From: Carposina sasakii
Taxonomy: Eukaryota; Arthropoda; Insecta; Lepidoptera; Carposinidae
Direction: 5' to 3'
Assembly (NCBI GenBank): GCA_014607495.2
Contig: CP053150.1
Location: forward strand, 15,024,495-15,088,494
DNA: 64,000 nt
Below the pieces are notes generated by a model. That model ran no database searches. It saw only the letters and a list, made by a program, of their open reading frames with translations, and was not told the DNA's origin. Shown one piece after another: positions 13,963-26,700 of the stretch (positions within the stretch are counted from its first letter, which is position 1; every line of letters starts with the position of its first letter). A program made the position numbers and the translations under genes.

Positions 13963-14687
13963 TCTAAACATCATATATTACACAACTTTATAGGAGCAAA
14001 TGCTTGCAAAAGGCATCTCTTTCTTGCCGATAAGTACAACTCCTTCTAGTCTTCTGATGAAGATTAACTAAAGCACAATTATTTTATTAGACTTGTGCGA
14101 TTCTAAAATGATAATTTGTACTGACCATAGATGCTTAAGGGGACTGTTTTAAAGCGACCACATAGAACTGAAACAAAATATGAAATAACACAAATTAATT
14201 AAACTATATTAAAAATAAAATACTTAAAAGAAAAAACAAAACCTTGAAGGACTACCTAGGAAAAATGTAGTTTGCCATTTTTTCTTGCCTGCGACATATT
14301 AATAGATACGAATACCTGTCACATATAGGAAAGTTAGCTTAAACTATGTTAAAATACTGTATATAGTGGTCTGTGACCACACTACTAATCTGATAGCCAA
14401 ATATAGTTTAGACGTGCGCTTTCCAATCGCGGGACGTAGTTTCGATGCCCAGTTACGGGCCTGTACCACTGAATTTATTTGATGTACGGATTTTAATATC
14501 GCAAAATTGTCAAAGGTCGTACCTCGGAAAGCAGGTAAAACCGTTGGTCCTGCGCCTGATCTCTCTCCGGTCGTGTCGGCTTTTCGTCCATACCTTAACC
14601 TTTAATATCTCCTGCGCAGTGGGCTGATCTCATTTGAAATTTACCGGTACGACCGAAATACGGTCGGATACATTGTGCATACTAACC
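13963..14687. other. Non-coding stretch next to ORP1 exon 14
   Basis: No exon is supported; the GC-richer part from 14,430 reads as repeat-like sequence. Confidence 0.35.
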
Positions 14688-14742
14688 TAGCGTGCCGCGC
14701 GCGCTGGCAGAGCTGACGCACGACATCGCTCGAGCCCGACAC
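14688..14742 (-). repeat. Partial tandem duplication of ORP1 exon 14
   Basis: On the minus strand, about 55 bases copy the middle of the neighbouring exon (14763-14925). Both encode a variant of MSCVSxASxRGTL, and both run into a GTTAGT donor-like hexamer. The copy lacks the 5' part and the exon's own acceptor. It could be a decayed exon duplication or an alternative exon; no clear acceptor was found. Confidence 0.6.
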
Positions 14743-14762
14743 GTTATCTACAGTACACTAAC

Positions 14763-17700
14763 CTGGGCTGCACGTTGCGGTAGGGCCGCGCGTTGCGGTA
14801 CACGTGTCCGCCCTGCGACACGAGCGTGCCGCGCGAGCTGGCAGGGCTGACGCACGACATGGCTTGTGAGCTCGATACGGACTGACAGCGGGGCAGGGAA
14901 GCGTCGTTTGTCGGGGTTCTGTCGCCTGTATGATTATAGATAACATCATCATCATTCTCAACCATGAGAAGTCCACTGTTGAACATAGGACTCCCCCAAC
15001 AACCTCCATTCCGACCGGTTGGAAACGGCCTGCATCCCAGAACTTTACTGAACCCTAATCGCTGCTAATCAATCGCATGCAGTGTGCCCGGCCCCTAACA
15101 CAGTCCACAAAAATCAGGTACACGACGGGATTTAAACAAAGAGGCAAATAGATATTTTCAGCAGCTTGTGAATTTAGAAGAAGCTTGTGAAGTCCGATAT
15201 TAACAGGTCTTACCATCAGCAGGGGGCGAAGTCCGCACAAGGTCGGGGCTGCTTCCCCAAGGACTCAAAGCTCCGAGTGGACTCGACAGCCCCGCGGTTA
15301 CCAGCGTGTCGTCTTCATCTTCTGACCCTGTAATACAGGCTCGTTTTGTGACTCCTTGACGATAGTATCATAGGTTTTTACATGGCTGCGCAAGGAGGGT
15401 TTTGCTTTTCGTGTGTATGTCAATTTCAGAAACCTCACATAGAGAAAAACAGGTAAAAGCTGGCTTGATCCAGATGTTTACAGACTGCAAAAGCACGTCC
15501 TATCGAACCTTTAGTATAATGTGCGTTTCTTTGGCACGCCTAGAGCATAAAAAACTGGTCGCATTTGAGTTTGAAAGGTATCATTAGATTTGTATTAGTC
15601 TTGCGAGGGACACAGGGTCAGATATTGTACGCGGTCGGGTTTTTTTCTTTGAGGTAATGGTAATTTTATATATCCTTAGGACGCAAGAAAAAAAAATGGA
15701 TACTATGTCATATTTATCATTTTACTAACCATCAAACACATCGAAGAAATTCTCTTTGGAGTCGTTTATTGATGAGGTCTTCTTCCGTTTGCTCTGAAAT
15801 AAAGAAGCAAGTGTTATCATGACGAGTAAAGAGCACCTAGCATGCGATGCGTACAGTCATGAGCAATAAGATCCTGGACTTGTGGGTATCGTAAGGCGAT
15901 TAAGGTTTCCAGTAGGTGGGCAGCAGCGCCTATTGTGTTGACAACATAGTCCGAAAATCACACTATGGTCACCAACCCGCTTGCCCAGCGTGGTGGCTAT
16001 GGACAAAAGCCCCCCTATGGCAGTAGTCATGTGACATGGCCTGGGGGAGGCCTACGTCCAGCAGTGGACTGCAATAGGCTGACGTGTGTGTGAATACCTT
16101 AGTAAGTTCCTCTGCGACGGACATTTCGAGAGCGTGATGCGTTCGGGCGAGGGCGGCGAGGGCTTCCTCTAGCACACGGTTGCGTTCTATCTGTAACAAA
16201 ACTACTTTTGGTTCACCATCACATAATGACTTTAAGCGGCCCCCTGATTACGTAAAACAATAGCAAAGCCGAAGCCGCGTGATCGCGATAATCTCGAGTG
16301 CCTGCGTGCGCGCAACGAACGCTCGGCGTCCTCCCGCGCCCCTCAAATTATTTAATATACAGATTTTAATGTAGTAAAATTGTCACTTTCTTTATGCATT
16401 TTGCTCAACATACTACTTTTGTTACACCCTGTATTGGTCGAACTGTAAGACTAATAAATGCGTCAATCTGTCAAGATGGCTCTAGGTTTGTGACAGTTTT
16501 AATTATCTAAGCATACACAGGGACAGACAGGTGACTGGGCGGAGATATTAATTAATATAAGAACTATTGTGTACCCTGGTTAGCAAATAAATATTTATAA
16601 ATTTATCTTAGTACAAATAATATATTTTGAAATGGATTTTTTTTTCATTTCTTTATAATAATTTTATAATATATAATATCTTGACTAAGAAAATTTATAA
16701 AAAAAAACCCTTCTCCATTAATATAATCCGTTAGGATATGGTTGATCGTTTCATCTTTAAGCATTGGCGGGGATTCAGCTTTGTTTGCCGAGATTTGGCT
16801 ATGTAATTCGGGATAACGTTGCCAATATGTAATTTAGAAAAGAGATGGTAAAATTCTATTGTAATTGTACCCGGTGGTTAGCACTGACACGCGGAATAGG
16901 GGTCGTGGGTTCGATTCCCACCCGGGTAGGAATTTTTTCCATTTCTTTATTAATAATTTTATAATAAATAAATATTTAATTTGATTTGAGTTTGTTTGTA
17001 ATATATAGTGATAAGCCGAGCACTGTAGAATATATATGCCACCTGTGGAAACGCACCTCTCGATTGAGTCGGGCTCTCTCGGCGTCTCTCTGCTGCTGCA
17101 CCAGGGCGGCACAGTGCCGGAGCGATGCGAGCGCCGCCGCCCCCGACCCACATGCGTGCTGGAACCGCTGTGCACACCATCATCATCATCACCATCATCA
17201 CCATCATTATAAACGCCAGCATTATGATGATGGTGGTGATGATCCACCATCATCATCATCATTACTGTTGCGAGATGGATTGTTGAGCGGCGCGGCCTTA
17301 AGGATTTTAATGCATGTTTTGTGTGCGCCAGTCATAGTTGCATGCATCAGTATTGTGCTACAATGTATAATCATTATTCTACCTTTTTAATAAATGTGAT
17401 GTTGGTCCCTAATCTTAATAAATAAAAAAAATCAACCATGAGATATCCACTGCTGAACATAGGCCTCCCTGAACAACCTCCACTCCGACCGGTCTGTTGC
17501 AGCCTGCATCCAGTTGATACGACCTTGGCTAGGTTAGGATAGGCTTCCGTCCATCTTGCATCCATTCATTTTTTTTGTTTAGTTTATCCCGAAAGAAAGG
17601 CAAGGGGAACTAAGCCCATACAGCCATTGTCTTTAGTAAATGATTTCTGAATTTATGATGGATGATAATTGATGATGATGAATTGAAACGTCGGGAAAAT

Positions 17701-20700
17701 CCTCAAGAATGGGTGTAAAATAAGTAAAGAATTGCAGAAACAACTTACATGAGCCCATGAAGAGATCGTATTCCGATTAAAATTTTACTTAGCTTACCTG
17801 CATATAAAATCATGCACACGCACTAGATTCACATCACAAGTAAACAAAATATAACTTATCTGCCAGAAAACATCACTTCACGGACACATGCAAGCCATTT
17901 ACAAATAAATTTTGATTTTCACAAGAACATAACACCCGCTCCCTTCCAGCTTTTCCCGCCGAATCGCATCCATCCATCCTCCATGGGATTGCCAGAATGG
18001 GAAAGTACACGAAACAAGGGGTAAATTATGACGGCCGATTGGTGTAGTTGGCTGTGACCCTGCTTGCGGTGTCAAAGGTCCTGACTTCGCATCTCGGTAG
18101 GTGCAAACAGATTTATGAATATCAATGTATGTTACCGAGTCACGAATGTTTCCATACTTCTATCTATCTATGTAATTATAAACCACTAGTGGGCGCCCGC
18201 GACTTCGTCCGCGTGGATTGTAGAAAAAACAAAAAGTCGAAATTATCCGGGATAAAAATATTTTTTCGGGATAAAGTAGCCTATTGTTAATCTAGAGTGT
18301 GTGCTAACTCCATACCAAATTTTATTAAAATCGCTCCAGGCGTTTTTACGTGAAAGAGTAACAAACATCCATCTATCCATCCATTCATCCATACTTACAA
18401 ACTTTCGCATTTATAATATAGTTTAGTAACGTTTAGTAAGATAAGATTACTTAGTACCCACGACACAAAACCTCAAGGATCTTAGTGTGGAACTATAGGT
18501 ATGTTAATGTGTTGTGAAGTGTGTAATAACACTGATAGCCAATGATCAGATTAGATAGTGCAATTTAGGGTCAACGAACTCAAACATTATAGTGACGGAA
18601 TGTATGGTTGGCAAAATCATTACTAAATGTCATAATATATAAAAAGCACTATAACAAGAACGTTTTAGCAAAAAATTACGCTGGAAATTTACTTCGAAAG
18701 AGTAACGTTAAAGTAATTATCGATTGAAAATCTGCAATAAACATGAAAAAATGGGATTTCAGAGGTTCAACAGCAATGAGATTAGTCAAAGCGAAACCAG
18801 ACAATTTTTTTTTGCAGCACTGTCTGACCATAGGCGCGCGATAGATATGAGCGAGATAGCATGCGAGTGGACGCCATTTACAGATCAATTCTTTATCTGC
18901 GCGGGTTATACCCAATCCGATTAGTGTTGATAGCTCACCATGTAAGCGGAATGATGCAGCGAGTTCCCGACATTAGCACTCTTGTCGAGCGCACTGACGA
19001 TGGCGCCACACTCTCGCAGTTGTGTGTCGAGTAATGCGAGGCTGTTCGTAGCCGCGGTTAACGCGTCTTGCATTGAACCTGGAACAGTTTAACCGTGGAA
19101 TTGTTAACCGTTAATAAATTATCATGCGGATGCGGGGCGTGTCGTAAGAGTTGACTGAGGAATTCAGGTCTTTTTAAAAGCGATAATCTAGCAACTTGTT
19201 ATACAGTTCTGGCTACCCCATTTGGGAAGATATTTTCTATAGATTTTAATATTAATAATCTTAGTTAATCTATGGTAAGTACTAGAGAATTATGTAGAAC
19301 ACTCAACGGGACTCGCACTACAAAGAATTTCGTACAATGCACGATTAGTGGACGCCCGCGACTACGTCCGCGTGGACTGCAGAAAAAAACAAAAAGTCGA
19401 AATTATCCGGGATAAAAATATTTTCCCAGGATAAAAAGTAGTCTATTTGTTAATCCAGCGTATCAGCTAACTCCATACCAAATTTTATTAAAATAGCTTC
19501 AGCCGTTTTTACGTGAAAGAGTAACAAACATCCATCCATCCATCAATACTTAGAAACGTTCGCGTTTATAATATTAGTAGGACTTACCTAGCGGCTTGCA
19601 GTCATCATCGAGGTCCTCCGTGGCCTCCCGAGCCGCGTCGGGCGCCACGCCGGCCCACAGGTAGTGGCCGGAGTACTCTATGTGTTCCGACAGCGCTGTC
19701 ACCCACGACTGTGGGCGAATGCGTCTAGATAAGTATAGTAGAAGCCAGGGAAGGCCAACCGCGAGATGGACGAACGATCTAGACAAATTCGCGGGCATCG
19801 TTTGGATGCAGGCCGCTTCCGACCGGTCGGAGTGGAGATTGTTGGGGGAGGCCTATTTTCATCAGTGGGCTTCTCATGGATGAAAATGATGATGATGAAG
19901 TATACAAGAGTTTTCGATTCGTCAGCCCATTGCAGTCCACTGCTGGACATAGGCCTCCCCAAAGCACGCCACAAGGGTCGATCTCCCGTTTTCACCATCC
20001 AGTCAGTGCCAACCACCCTCTTTAAGCCGTCGGTCGAAATATATAGTATGAATAATCTTAATCTATCGGCCCTTAGTGCTCTGCCTACCCCGTAAGGGAT
20101 AAAGGCGTGATTATATGTATGTTGTTTTTATTATTATTTTAGTTTTTATTATTAGGTTTCCATGAGTGATAATAACCATGAACTGTCAAAAAAGATAGCC
20201 GATAGGCCTGCTGATTTGAAAGACCCTATCCCCGCCTAGAGAGAAAAGACCTGGAGCGAAATAAAACGCGATGCTCAGAACCGAACGGGATGGCGGAGAT
20301 CTGTGGAGGCCCTCTGCCCCAGCTAGGGGACACAGGAATGTAAGTCATCCCCACCTACCTGCCTGCACGCAGCAACCTGCTTCTCAGTACTGGGCACGGC
20401 GAGACGCTGCGTGTCTCCATCACTGAATGCCAACGCTAGTAGCGCGGGTTCCGTTTCCGGCGCAGTCACCCGCGCTCCGTCCAGGTACTTGCGACTGCGC
20501 CATCTACCGCCTGCCAGGGTGATTAATCTATATATCTATCTGTATTCTGTATATATAAAATGAATTGCTGTTCGTTAGACTCGCTAAAACTTGGGAACGA
20601 CTAGACCGATTTGGCTAATTTTAGTCTTGAAATGTTCGTGGAAGTCCAAGGAAGGTTTAAACAGTGATAAAATAGGGATAAATTGCGAGGTAAATACATA

Positions 20701-23700
20701 CGTACCGAAGCGAAGCGAGGGCGGGCCACTAGTAATAAATAACAATAAACATTCACACAGTTCACAACACACGTGGGACCTAGTCCCACAATAACATCCC
20801 TAAGGTCTTGTGTCGCGGGTACCAAGCAACGGTATATAAATGCATAGATAAGCATAGAAACATCCATAACTCAGAAACCAATATCAATATTCATCATGAA
20901 GACATTAGGGATCTTAGTGTGGGTCTAGGTTAATGTGTTGTGAATATTTATATATTTATGGTACGTGTTTCAAATCCATAATATATATTGTAAAAGGCGT
21001 ATTAGTAACCCAACTCCATAACTCAATTTATGCTTTCCAACAAAAATAACCGTACAAGTTGATTCGCTACCCTCAAATGACAAAGTACAATATACATGAG
21101 TGTATGCGACAAGCATTTCAATCACGAATCTCAATTTTCACGGCATACATTACATTAAAATGGCATAAACCATAATGTGCAACTTTTGAGAATTCTTGGC
21201 GTCAGTGGAATCACCGTGAAGGCGATCACGGCAAACGTTGTGATTAAATTTCTAGATTATTCACGTAATTTTGCAGTCTGCTTCCAGAACTCTATTTAAA
21301 TTTTGAACGTCAACTTACATGCCAAGTGTCACCTGACTGGATCTTACTTCGTTTGCGTGAAAAGAGAATGTAGCCTATGTCTCTCTCCATACTCCGGACT
21401 ATGTTATGTACTCGTATTTTTCAAGAGGTATGGTTGAGTGAATAAAGCGTTTAGTTACAAACAAACAGATAAAGAGACCACTCGAGGGAAAGAGATAAAA
21501 AACAGTTTTCCTATATAGTTAGAACCACAAAAACAGACAATTTCGCTACTCCTACATACGGGACAAGACATTCAGAAATTGCTGCTGCCCTGCTGTTATA
21601 ATTTGGCAGTGGAGGTGTGCTACGGGTGATATACTGGGTGTAAAAAGACAACTTTGTTCTTTTAATACCTCGTATTCTTGTAACATCACGATCATTTTTT
21701 TTTATGGAAGCACCCCTGGGAAACCACGGGTTTCCAAGATATTGAGGTCCAAAGTTACATGAATATCAGCATTTTTTAAAAATAAATCCATCTGGAAACA
21801 GTTAACGAACATTTTTTTTAAAGACAGCATATTAACATTTAAAAATGTTAGTTTTATAGGTACATTTGTCAATCGAATACATTGCTTGCAATAAAAAGAG
21901 TTTTTTTTTAAAAATTTTTTCGTTTCCCAGGGTTGGTTCCATAGAAAAAAATGATCGTTACGTTATAAAGAATACGAAGTATTAAAATAACAACGTTGTC
22001 TTTTTACACCCTGTATAATGTCGATGGCTTATTGTAGAACGGCTAGGAATTTTAAATAGTATGGGTTTTGGAGGGAGACAATTTGGCTTCTAGCACTTTG
22101 TCTGCTTAATTAATTCGGTTAGTCAGGCTATGTAAATGTTCAGACTGAGCGCATCCAAGAGAGCGTGTCGAGTTTTATGTACCTAGCCTTTCAATAATAC
22201 GGCGTGTTGTATGACATCGACTACAAATATTCTAAACCGTATTTCAGTATCTTGTTTTCGGTACTTTTAGGCTAATTACCAGCTTTAATAACTATAATAA
22301 AGTACAGTTTAACCCGAGATGGTAGATCGTACCCTCTCTAGCCGCTTCTGCCCTGGAGCCGTAGTATAGAAGAACTCCTCGCTGAAGAACTGCCTGAAAA
22401 TGACATGTTTTATCTAAACAAAGGTAGTTGCGACACACACTTGTAACGTACCTATAGAATAGAATAGAACCATGTTCCGAAATCCAATCAATAGTTTTAA
22501 TTAACCTAGAAGAGTAACAAATTGAAGAAATCCTTGTTTCTCAATTTGATCAGATCTTATTACTGTGTATGGGGTCGGCAGACGACAGAGTAGAATAGTA
22601 CCACCCTATGTCTGCCCGTTGTTTTCGTAAGAGGCAAATGAGGGTTCCCGAGACTAGTCCGAAAATCACACTGTGGTCGCCAACCCACCTGCCCAGAGCG
22701 TGGTGACTAGGAGTAAAACCCCCTTATAGCAGTAGCTTTGTGGCATACCCTTGGAGAGGCCTACGTCCAGCGGTATACTGCAATAGACTGATATGAAGAC
22801 AATAAAAAAGCCATCTCACCCAAACGGGTCTCCATCCAAGGAACCTGGAGCGCTTCAGCAGCGGACCCTCGAACCGCGCGGCCGTCCGCTGCAGCCTCTG
22901 CACAGGCCGCACGCTTAACACTTCGCGCATCTCGTTGTCTTTCGACAGGTCTATGGCTAGCTGACCTGCAATATACCCGTAACGTCAAAATAGTAGCTTT
23001 TTCTCCAGTAAATGGGTTGCATTAAGTTCGCCCATGTGCAAAAAATATTACATTATAGTGCAATGCAATAAAGTGTTTATTATTATTAATAGTAGGCACA
23101 TGTTAACAGTGTAAAGATATTCAATATGGGTTCGCCCACCACCGGGCCCTACACCCTCGGATCTGATAACTCATAACTGCGAAAACAAGCACTAGTGGCG
23201 ATTGTAAGTAGTGCAAGTGCTTGTTTTCGCAGTTATGAGTTATCAGATCCGAGGGTCAGTGGAGGGTGTAGGGCCCGGTGGTGGGCGAATCCATAGTGAA
23301 TGTTTGAACTTCCGAATTGTAACGCCTAATACAATTTCATTTATAAAACAGTGTAAAGATAATAAAGAATATGAACGGGATAAAGGGCTTCTATGGCAAG
23401 ACGCCGGCAGGCTGACTTAAAATAATATACATAGTAAATACTTGAAATATAGTCACTGTCAAATATGGAAAGCCCGGGGCGTGTTTTCTATATCAACTGT
23501 GGAAATGCCTACGATTTTAAAATCTGCTGCCCCGTACTACGCAATGGGCGCGGTGCAGTGTGATAAAGCCTCGAGCACACCGGATGCGTATGCGTGCACG
23601 TAAGCGTAGACATACACGTACCTCTGAGTTTAATGTATGGAACTGTCACCGCTTGACGTCTACGCATACGCATCCGGTCTGCCCGTGCCTATACAGTTCC

Positions 23701-26700
23701 ATACATTACAACTCAGAGGTACGTGTACGTTTACGCTTACATGCACGCATACGCATCCGGTGTGCTCGAGGCTTAATCCTTTTAAACCGAAACCAGATAC
23801 GGACGGAATACCAAAATTTCTATGCTCGATAGTTGATCAAATGAATATGAAGCCCAACTAATAAAATACTGCCTACATAGAGTGTTTTGTTTGGTGACCG
23901 ATATTTCTTTGGTATGCAAAACCATAACCTCAATGCGCACTTACTCGTACTCATAAGTATTAAGTGCGTTTTGTTGCAACCCTAGGTACTTATACACAGT
24001 AAAAAGAAACTCGTGTCATGTTCGCAAACAAAGATATTGCTACATGGAACAATCAAAGGCAAAAACTTGTCTATCCTCAGATGACATAGAGTGCAATATC
24101 GCAAGAGTTATTGTATTTTGGTTCCGATCTAGAAGATTCTCTTATTCAAAGGCGTCCATTGTCAGCGAAAGTGTGTCAGGACCGTAGCAAGTGGTGATAT
24201 GTGATCTATGCCTACCCCTCCGAGAAAGAAGCGTTATTTTATTTACTTATGAATGCATGTTCACTGTCAAGTCCCTTTAGCTATACAACATATAATCTGA
24301 CATCGTGAGATCTATGAAATATAGGGGATTCTTGAAATAAACAATCCTATATTAACCCTCAGCATGTCACAGTTGCCAGCTAAAAATTATTATTATATTT
24401 AGATTTATCGTACACAAGTATACTCTCAAAATTAGTCAGAAGTGGCACCATGTGGTTCTATCGGCCCTTGGTGCTCTGCCTACCCCGTAAGGGATAAAGG
24501 CGTGATTATATGTATGTATGTATCGTACACAATACAGGATGTAACAAAAGGGGTTAAGCGAAATGCTAGAACATAGCCCGCTATCAAATTCCACAAAATT
24601 TTAGTCTCATAATCACATGTTTATTCTTCAAGATTATATGGTTCCATAAATATTCAGACCATGAAGAAGGTATAAAAGAGGAATTGGGACTATGAACTGA
24701 GTCGTGTGGCAATCGTGAGGCCATGACGTCAAGACAGGGGCGGAGCATTAGCGCCAGTGTAACGCAGTAACTGTAACCATACGTTTGTGCTCCGAAATGT
24801 AAGCGTATTAAAATTACAGAGACACTAGCGCTTTTATTAGGGTCCTTTTTTTTTACTAAAACGTAGTATAATATTGCTATCTAGCGATGAGTAAATGCAC
24901 TAGTAAAACAATCTTAAACCATATTGTTAATGAGTAAGTGGTTTGACTAGTCACTACAAGGTGGTTTCTATGTAAATGGGCAGTGCTACAGTGTTCAATG
25001 CTCCCCTCGTCCCATACTTCACACCCTCCGCGGCACACTATTTTTGTATGAAAATATACTTAGCCGCTCTCCTCTTTTATTTCTTCTCCGTGATTCAGAC
25101 TCAGTGTCACTCTCATGACGAATCTAATGATACCCCTCAAATGAGACAAGCCGTTTAGGCTCTAGAGCGTTCAAAAACAAAAGTATAAAGCTTTCGAACA
25201 AGAAGATATGGTTCTAAATCGTACGAGAAAAACTAACCGCAGTTATCGTTATCCCGTCTTTGTTTTGTAAGTCTACAGGATAGGTTCAATATAAATACTA
25301 TACGTAGATAACCAAAGTCTATACTGTAATAGGTTTCATCCTGCCCGACCTTGGCTCCGAAATAGCTCCACCCTACTCACTCTCATGCAATTCCAGTTGC
25401 AAACAAACGAGATGACATAATGACTTGATTATACAATCTACAAAGGATTACATGTCATGTGATGGTAATAGAAGTGTATTATCTCATATTTATTCTCTGA
25501 GACAATGTATTTTCGAGCGACAGCGAAGTTCGCAAAGTTACCGAACACATTTCCTTCAATAACGCTCGCACTTGGCCGGTTTTCGATATACGAGTAATAA
25601 GTTTCACGAATTACAATCTAATGTCAAACTATGTGATACAAACCCTTACTATACGGGGCAATAGAACTTCTATGATTCCGCGTGCAGCGAGACATTGCGA
25701 CTACTATTATATTAAAGTCATGGTTAAGACCACACACGTTACCATCGGGACATTCATGAACTACTGTTACCATAGCTTCGTTTAAAGGTGTACGCAGACC
25801 GGGACGGTATGGCAAGGGATTTTGCCGAGTTCACACTAGCGGCTTAGATACCGCGGCATTCTAGAGCCTTGCCACGGCATGACACATCACGAAAAAGCAC
25901 GCCGCGGCAGCTCCTTATACATACACATAGATACACTTTTTTTAGTCTTTAGTTGCGTTTGATCGAGTGTTAATGTCACACGCGGAGTCCTTGACATGTC
26001 GTTGCATACCACAGTACTCCACGGCATCCCGTCGCGGGAGCCCGTGGCACATCTTTCTATGCCGCGCTATGAAATCCTTTTCTATGCCACAGCATCATTT
26101 TAAAGCATTACAATTTATGTCGTATTTCTCGTTTGAATATCCATTAGTAAACATTTGAATCCCTTGCCATGCCGTCGCTGTGTGCGTAGGCCTTAAGGGT
26201 CTGTACACAATTGACGGAACCCGTATCCCCATGTACTTACCTACACTCAAACTCACGCATCATCACGTACAAGATTGAATATTGCTCATATTTTTATGTA
26301 ACGTTACGCGACCGACTACACGCGACGCATTTTCCGCTAGATATGTACGGATCCTTACGATAAGCAAACGTTGTTTGTAAACTAGACTCAAGTCGCACGG
26401 AGTCGAATAGTTCGTAAACATAGAACGGTACCTGCTTACTAACATTTGATGTAACGTTTACGTAATATGGAGATTTATGAGGAAATCTTAACTGTGTGTA
26501 AACATAAATAAAAGTTGCAATACTGGTAACCTTAGTGTTTTCGGTTCAATTACTGCACATAACAAGACAACATAGTGCCCATAGATGACCCTTACTATGA
26601 TGCCGCTAAGGGTCCCTACATACATACATAGATATAATAATTAACGGAAAATACACAGCGTCAGACAAAAATAAATATAATATATAAATAAAAAGTGAAG

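Noticed and set aside
16834..17262. 142-codon minus-strand frame starting with Met and His runs
   Set aside because: Produced by the CAT/ATG microsatellite and a SINE; the true ORP1 exon here (17057-17158) uses a different frame.
16986..17390. 134-codon plus-strand frame with a His run
   Set aside because: Antisense of an ORP1 exon plus microsatellite; no splice or homology support.
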